In this document: positions 43,345-46,020 of the stretch, one piece after another | Position numbering within the stretch: the stretch's first letter is position 1 | Layout of the letters: every line of letters begins with the position of its first letter | From: Bacillota bacterium | Lineage (GTDB): Bacteria; Bacillota; Sulfobacillia; Sulfobacillales; Sulfobacillaceae | Length of the DNA stretch: 46,020 bases | NCBI GenBank assembly: GCA_021806205.1 | Contig: JAJZXX010000213.1 | Location: 1-46,020, forward strand | Reading direction: 5' to 3' | Position numbers and translations under genes: made by a program | Notes under the pieces: model-generated | The model's database searches: none | What the model was told of the DNA's origin: nothing | Seen by the model: the letters and a program-made list of their open reading frames with translations, nothing else

Positions 43345-44745
43345 TCAGCCAATCGCCCCTACCAGCTCGTACTTGATGAGCCGATTCATCTCCACGGCAA
43401 ATTCCATCGGCAATTCGCGGGTGAAAGGCTCAATAAAGCCCATCACCACCATGCGGGTGGCATCCTCTTCGGACAACCCGCGGCTGGTGAGATAGAACAG
43501 GGCGTCTTCGCTGACTTTTGTGACGGTCGCCTCATGTTCCATCACGCCGCTGCTATTGCCCATTTCACTCGAGGGAACGGTATCCGAGGTGGATTCGTCA
43601 TCCATCAGTAAGGTGTCGCACTTTACGTTGGACTTGGCCCCCATGGCGTCAGCCGCGAAATGCACCAACCCTCGGTAAGTAGTCTTTCCCCCGTGCTGGC
43701 TAATCGATTTGGAGAGAACCGTGGATGTGGTATTCGGTGCGCCATGAATCATCTTGGCACCGGTATCTTGATGCTGTTCTTTACCAGCGACGGCAATAGA
43801 CAGCACCGAGCCCCTGGCACCTTCCCCCATTAAATAAACGGAGGGGTACTTCATTGTCAGTTTAGACCCAAAGTTGCCATCGACCCATTCCATCGTCGCG
43901 TTACGGTAAGCGATGGCCCGCTTAGTCACCAGATTATAGACATTGGGAGCCCAGTTCTGCACGGTGGTGTACCGCATACGAGCGTCATCTTTGACCACAA
44001 TTTCTACCACCGCCGAATGGAGCGACTCACCGGAATATATCGGTGCCGTACAGCCCTCCACATAGTGGCCAAATGAGCCTTCCTCCGCGATGATGAGCGT
44101 GCGCTCAAACTGCCCCATATTCTCAGAGTTGATACGGAAATACGCTTGCAAGGGCATCGTGCAGGAGACGCCTTTGGGGATGTAGACAAACGATCCACCC
44201 GACCACACCGCGGTGTTGAGCGCCGCAAACTTATTGTCCTCGGGGGGAATCACGGCCCCAAAGTACTCGCGCAACAATTCCGGATGCTCCCTCAGAGCCG
44301 AATCAGTATCGGTAAAGATCACACCCTGTTTGACGAGATCCTCGTGGATGCTGTGATACACCACCTCGGATTCATACTGCGCCGACACCCCGGCCAGAAA
44401 TTTACGCTCCGCTTCCGGTATGCCAAGCCGCTCAAAGGTGTCCTTTATGGCGGCCGGTACGTCCTCCCAGGTCTTCCCCTGGCGTTCCGAAGGCTTCACG
44501 TAGTAGACAATATCATCGAAATTGAGACTGCCCAGGTCACCACCCCAGGTGGGCATCGGCTTCTGGAAAAAAATGTTCAAGGCATGCTGTCGGATATCGA
44601 GCATCCAAGGCGGCTCTTGTTTGATTCGGGAAATATCCTTGACGGTCTGAGGGGTCAGCCCGTGTCCGAATTTCAACACGCTGACCTCCCCATCGTTAAA
44701 TCCATAGTCGTACTGTTCTGCAACCAATTGTTTGCTTGATACCAT
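43345..44745 (-). CDS. sufB: Fe-S cluster assembly protein SufB
   Basis: This 466-residue SufB has [58 protein letters not shown] and [10 protein letters not shown]. It is the scaffold subunit that works with SufC and SufD. AGGAGG precedes ATG 44745. No sufC, sufD, sufS or sufU gene is adjacent, which is unusual since these normally form one operon. Directly after its stop GGAGGAGGG precedes a GTG that opens only an 18-residue ORF, which may be a remnant. Confidence 0.96.
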   Translation of the reverse strand: MVSSKQLVAEQYDYGFNDGEVSVLKFGHGLTPQTVKDISRIKQEPPWMLDIRQHALNIFFQKPMPTWGGDLGSLNFDDIVYYVKPSERQGKTWEDVPAAIKDTFERLGIPEAERKFLAGVSAQYESEVVYHSIHEDLVKQGVIFTDTDSALREHPELLREYFGAVIPPEDNKFAALNTAVWSGGSFVYIPKGVSCTMPLQAYFRINSENMGQFERTLIIAEEGSFGHYVEGCTAPIYSGESLHSAVVEIVVKDDARMRYTTVQNWAPNVYNLVTKRAIAYRNATMEWVDGNFGSKLTMKYPSVYLMGEGARGSVLSIAVAGKEQHQDTGAKMIHGAPNTTSTVLSKSISQHGGKTTYRGLVHFAADAMGAKSNVKCDTLLMDDESTSDTVPSSEMGNSSGVMEHEATVTKVSEDALFYLTSRGLSEEDATRMVVMGFIEPFTRELPMEFAVEMNRLIKYELVGAIG

Positions 44746-45041
44746 AGTCTTGTCCTCCTAGTATTACAAAATGGGAATTTTCACGTGATGGCAAACCGAC
44801 AATAGCGCGAACCAGGGCTAACAACAGGCTAGGACGCCAGCGGAATTCGTGAAGTTCAATGAGTAAAGGGTGGACGCTACCGAGCGGTTTGACTGACAAC
44901 GCCAGACAGTACTTCGACGGCTTCTGTGGTCTATGTGTCGCCAGCCCGCATCTTACCCATCAGTTCTTTTGGTTAAAACCGCACGGTGTTTTTTGTCTGA
45001 CTTGGCTGCTTTCAGCGATACGACGTTTAATCCGCATAAAC
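44746..45041. other. Gap upstream of sufB
   Basis: No gene recognised. AATACT, preceded by TGT, lies immediately before the sufB ribosome site, but its position would put the transcript start in that site, so I do not call it a promoter. Confidence 0.4.
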
Positions 45042-45179
45042 TCACGGCCCGCTAATACGCCGAACTGCGGGCGCTGGAGGTCGACAAACGACCAGAGAGG
45101 CACACTGGGATTCAACTTTCACGGACGCGAGGCAGTAAGTGGGCAAAATAGCAACCAGCATAATCGCGACAATCGTCAT
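45042..45179 (-). CDS. Possible 45-residue membrane peptide
   Basis: ATG 45179 is preceded by GGAGG with ideal spacing. The peptide starts with a hydrophobic segment (MTIVAIMLVAILPTYCLAS) that could be a signal or membrane anchor. A basic Pro-rich tail containing two more Cys follows, ending RRISGP. A TATACT -10 candidate lies upstream at 45236-45241. No family is recognised, and it is too short for statistics. The gene would be oriented like sufB and away from the transposase. Confidence 0.35.
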   Translation of the reverse strand: MTIVAIMLVAILPTYCLASVKVESQCASLVVCRPPAPAVRRISGP

Positions 45180-45264
45180 GAAATGCCTCCTCTTCACGTT
45201 TGCTGGCGATGCCCCTGACCAGAATCTATGTTCTAAGTATAGGCCTTCCTTACACCCTGTGCCG

Positions 45265-45287
45265 ATAATTATATTAATTATTTGACA
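45265..45287. promoter_or_regulatory. AT-rich palindrome abutting a TTGACA box
   Basis: Arms ATAATTA and TAATTAT around TAT (45265-45281) form a 17-base perfect inverted repeat in otherwise GC-rich DNA. TTGACA follows at 45282-45287. The nearest -10 on the plus strand is TATACT at 45309-45314, but the 21-base spacer is too long for ordinary sigma-A use. The pattern suits an operator or a regulator-dependent promoter. Confidence 0.45.
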
Positions 45288-45450
45288 TTTTCCTCACGAG
45301 GACCTGACTATACTGCCCGCAGAAGACAATTGACGGTTTAGATCCGCATCCCTAACGCATGAACTGGGATACTTGCGGGACACAGAGCCGCCGGTGCGTT
45401 ACGTTGAATGGGGGCGTAGATGTCGTTCCGACGTACACGGAGGTGGTCTT

Positions 45451-46020
45451 ATGATTCGTACTCAGATGTCGGATGAGGATATGCAGATACTTCGCGAAGA
45501 ACGGTTTACGCACCCGCATCCGCAGTCCGCGGCCTTAGGGCCGCACACCACGACCATTCAGGAAGCTTTTATCGCCGAACCGCTGCATACCGTGCCGGAG
45601 GCGGTCCACCGAATCGAAAAATTGACGGGCATCCGTCGTAGTGAGCCGCCGGTGCGCCCGTGGTTAAAAAAAACGGGTTTGGCCATCGCAAAACCGGTCC
45701 CATCCCCGCAAAAGCGGACCCCGTCGCGCAAGAACTCTTCCTGGATACTCAGCTCAGCCCCGCATTAAAGGAAGCCCCGTCGGGCCCCCGCCATGTCTTT
45801 TTTGTCGACGCGGCCCACTTTGTCTTAGGCGCTTGGCTCGGGTACCTCGGGTGTCTGCACCGCATTCTCTTGCCGACGCCCTCCGGGCGCCAGCGCTTCA
45901 ACGTTTTGGGGGCGCTTCATGCCATGACCCACGAAGTGGTGACCATCACCAACACCACGTATATCCATAGCGAGAGTGTCGTGGCCCTCCTGCAACAACT
46001 GGAAACACAATTTACCGATC
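45451..46020 (+). pseudogene. IS630-family transposase, internally deleted, runs off the window
   Basis: ATG 45451 has GGAGGTGG just before it. The protein opens with MIRTQMSDEDMQILREER and soon jumps into PHTTTIQEAFIAEPLHTVPEAV and GIRRSEPPVRPWLKK, missing about 50 residues of the helix-turn-helix region that IS630 proteins have here. That frame ends at TAA 45768. A -1 shift around 45708-45713 (CAAAAG) opens KADPVAQELFLDTQLSPALKE, then the DDE-domain segments HVFFVDAAHFVLGAWLGYLG and RQRFNVLGALHAMTHEVV up to 46020. The A-run could be a -1 slippage site, but with the deletion it is more likely a decayed copy. Terminal repeats could not be placed. Confidence 0.85.
45451..46020 (+). mobile_element. 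Partial IS630-family insertion sequence
   Basis: The only identifiable part is the transposase described in this interval. The left end must lie upstream of 45451, possibly in the AT-rich 45240-45300 region, and the right end is beyond the window. No terminal inverted repeat or TA duplication can be shown with one end alone. Confidence 0.7.

Noticed and set aside
42587-43495. Plus-strand frame of 302 codons
   Set aside because: Antisense to the ferredoxin and end of sufB; no conserved features.
45282-45314. Ordinary sigma-A promoter for the transposase
   Set aside because: TTGACA to TATACT is 21 bases, too long for the standard arrangement, so I list it only as a regulator-type element.
1-46020. 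tRNA, rRNA or CRISPR arrays
   Set aside because: No cloverleaf, rRNA stretch or regularly spaced repeat seen by eye.

Overview
This window comes from a moderately GC-rich Gram-positive bacterium of the Firmicutes/Clostridia side, most likely Sulfobacillus or a close relative. That is inferred from gene content: two T-box leaders, an infC that begins with AUU, ytxC upstream of thrS, a sigI-rsgI pair, mutS2/zapA, a methylmalonyl-CoA branch and ectoine genes together. No sequence search could be run.

Layout. (i) 1-2560: no recognisable gene up to a cytochrome P450 (656-1888), then a 63-residue orphan with a clear promoter. (ii) 2561-4704, minus strand: a permease followed by selD. SelD carries an in-frame TGA at its catalytic position with a SECIS-like hairpin behind it, so it is probably a selenoprotein and is longer than a standard ORF call shows. 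A divergent LysR gene and an amidase lie on the plus strand (4858-7304). (iii) 7340-14051, minus strand: methylmalonyl-CoA mutase large subunit, epimerase, biotin-dependent carboxyltransferase, an unlisted 51-residue ORF, a biotin carrier protein, then a translationally coupled PIG-L/LmbE deacetylase and a polysaccharide flippase-like membrane protein. (iv) 14079-19860, minus strand: glutamate dehydrogenase with its own promoter, yajC, rsgI, sigI, ruvB, ruvA, ruvC. (v) 20130-28663: a plus-strand nitrilase-family gene lacking the usual catalytic Lys, then minus-strand yebC, nadE, a TPR gene, tyrS, mutS2 and zapA. (vi) 28748-38035, minus strand: a translation cluster ytxC - T-box - thrS - infC - rpmI - rplT - trmH-like - T-box - pheS - pheT. 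Strong promoters sit in the tails of upstream genes. (vii) 38174-41604, minus strand: ectABCD followed by a truncated aspartokinase. (viii) 42086-46020: a zinc-ribbon-like small protein, an orphan NuoI-type ferredoxin, a solitary sufB, a possible 45-residue peptide, an AT-rich palindrome beside a TTGACA box, and a broken IS630-family transposase running off the right edge.

How the genes work together. The mutase, epimerase, carboxyltransferase and biotin carrier interconvert propionyl-CoA and succinyl-CoA, but the B12-binding small mutase subunit and the biotin carboxylase are not here. EctA, EctB, EctC and EctD turn aspartate semialdehyde into ectoine and hydroxyectoine. The translation block is controlled by amino-acid-sensing leaders (Phe codon TTC, Thr codon ACC) and by the expected IF3 start-codon autoregulation. 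RuvABC processes Holliday junctions. SigI/RsgI form a transmembrane signalling pair whose outer tail is strikingly His-rich.

The observations most worth following are the selenocysteine SelD with its neighbouring permease, the His-rich RsgI placed between ruvB and yajC, the 51-residue ORF in the carboxylase operon, the nitrilase homologue without its Lys, and the truncated ectoine aspartokinase.
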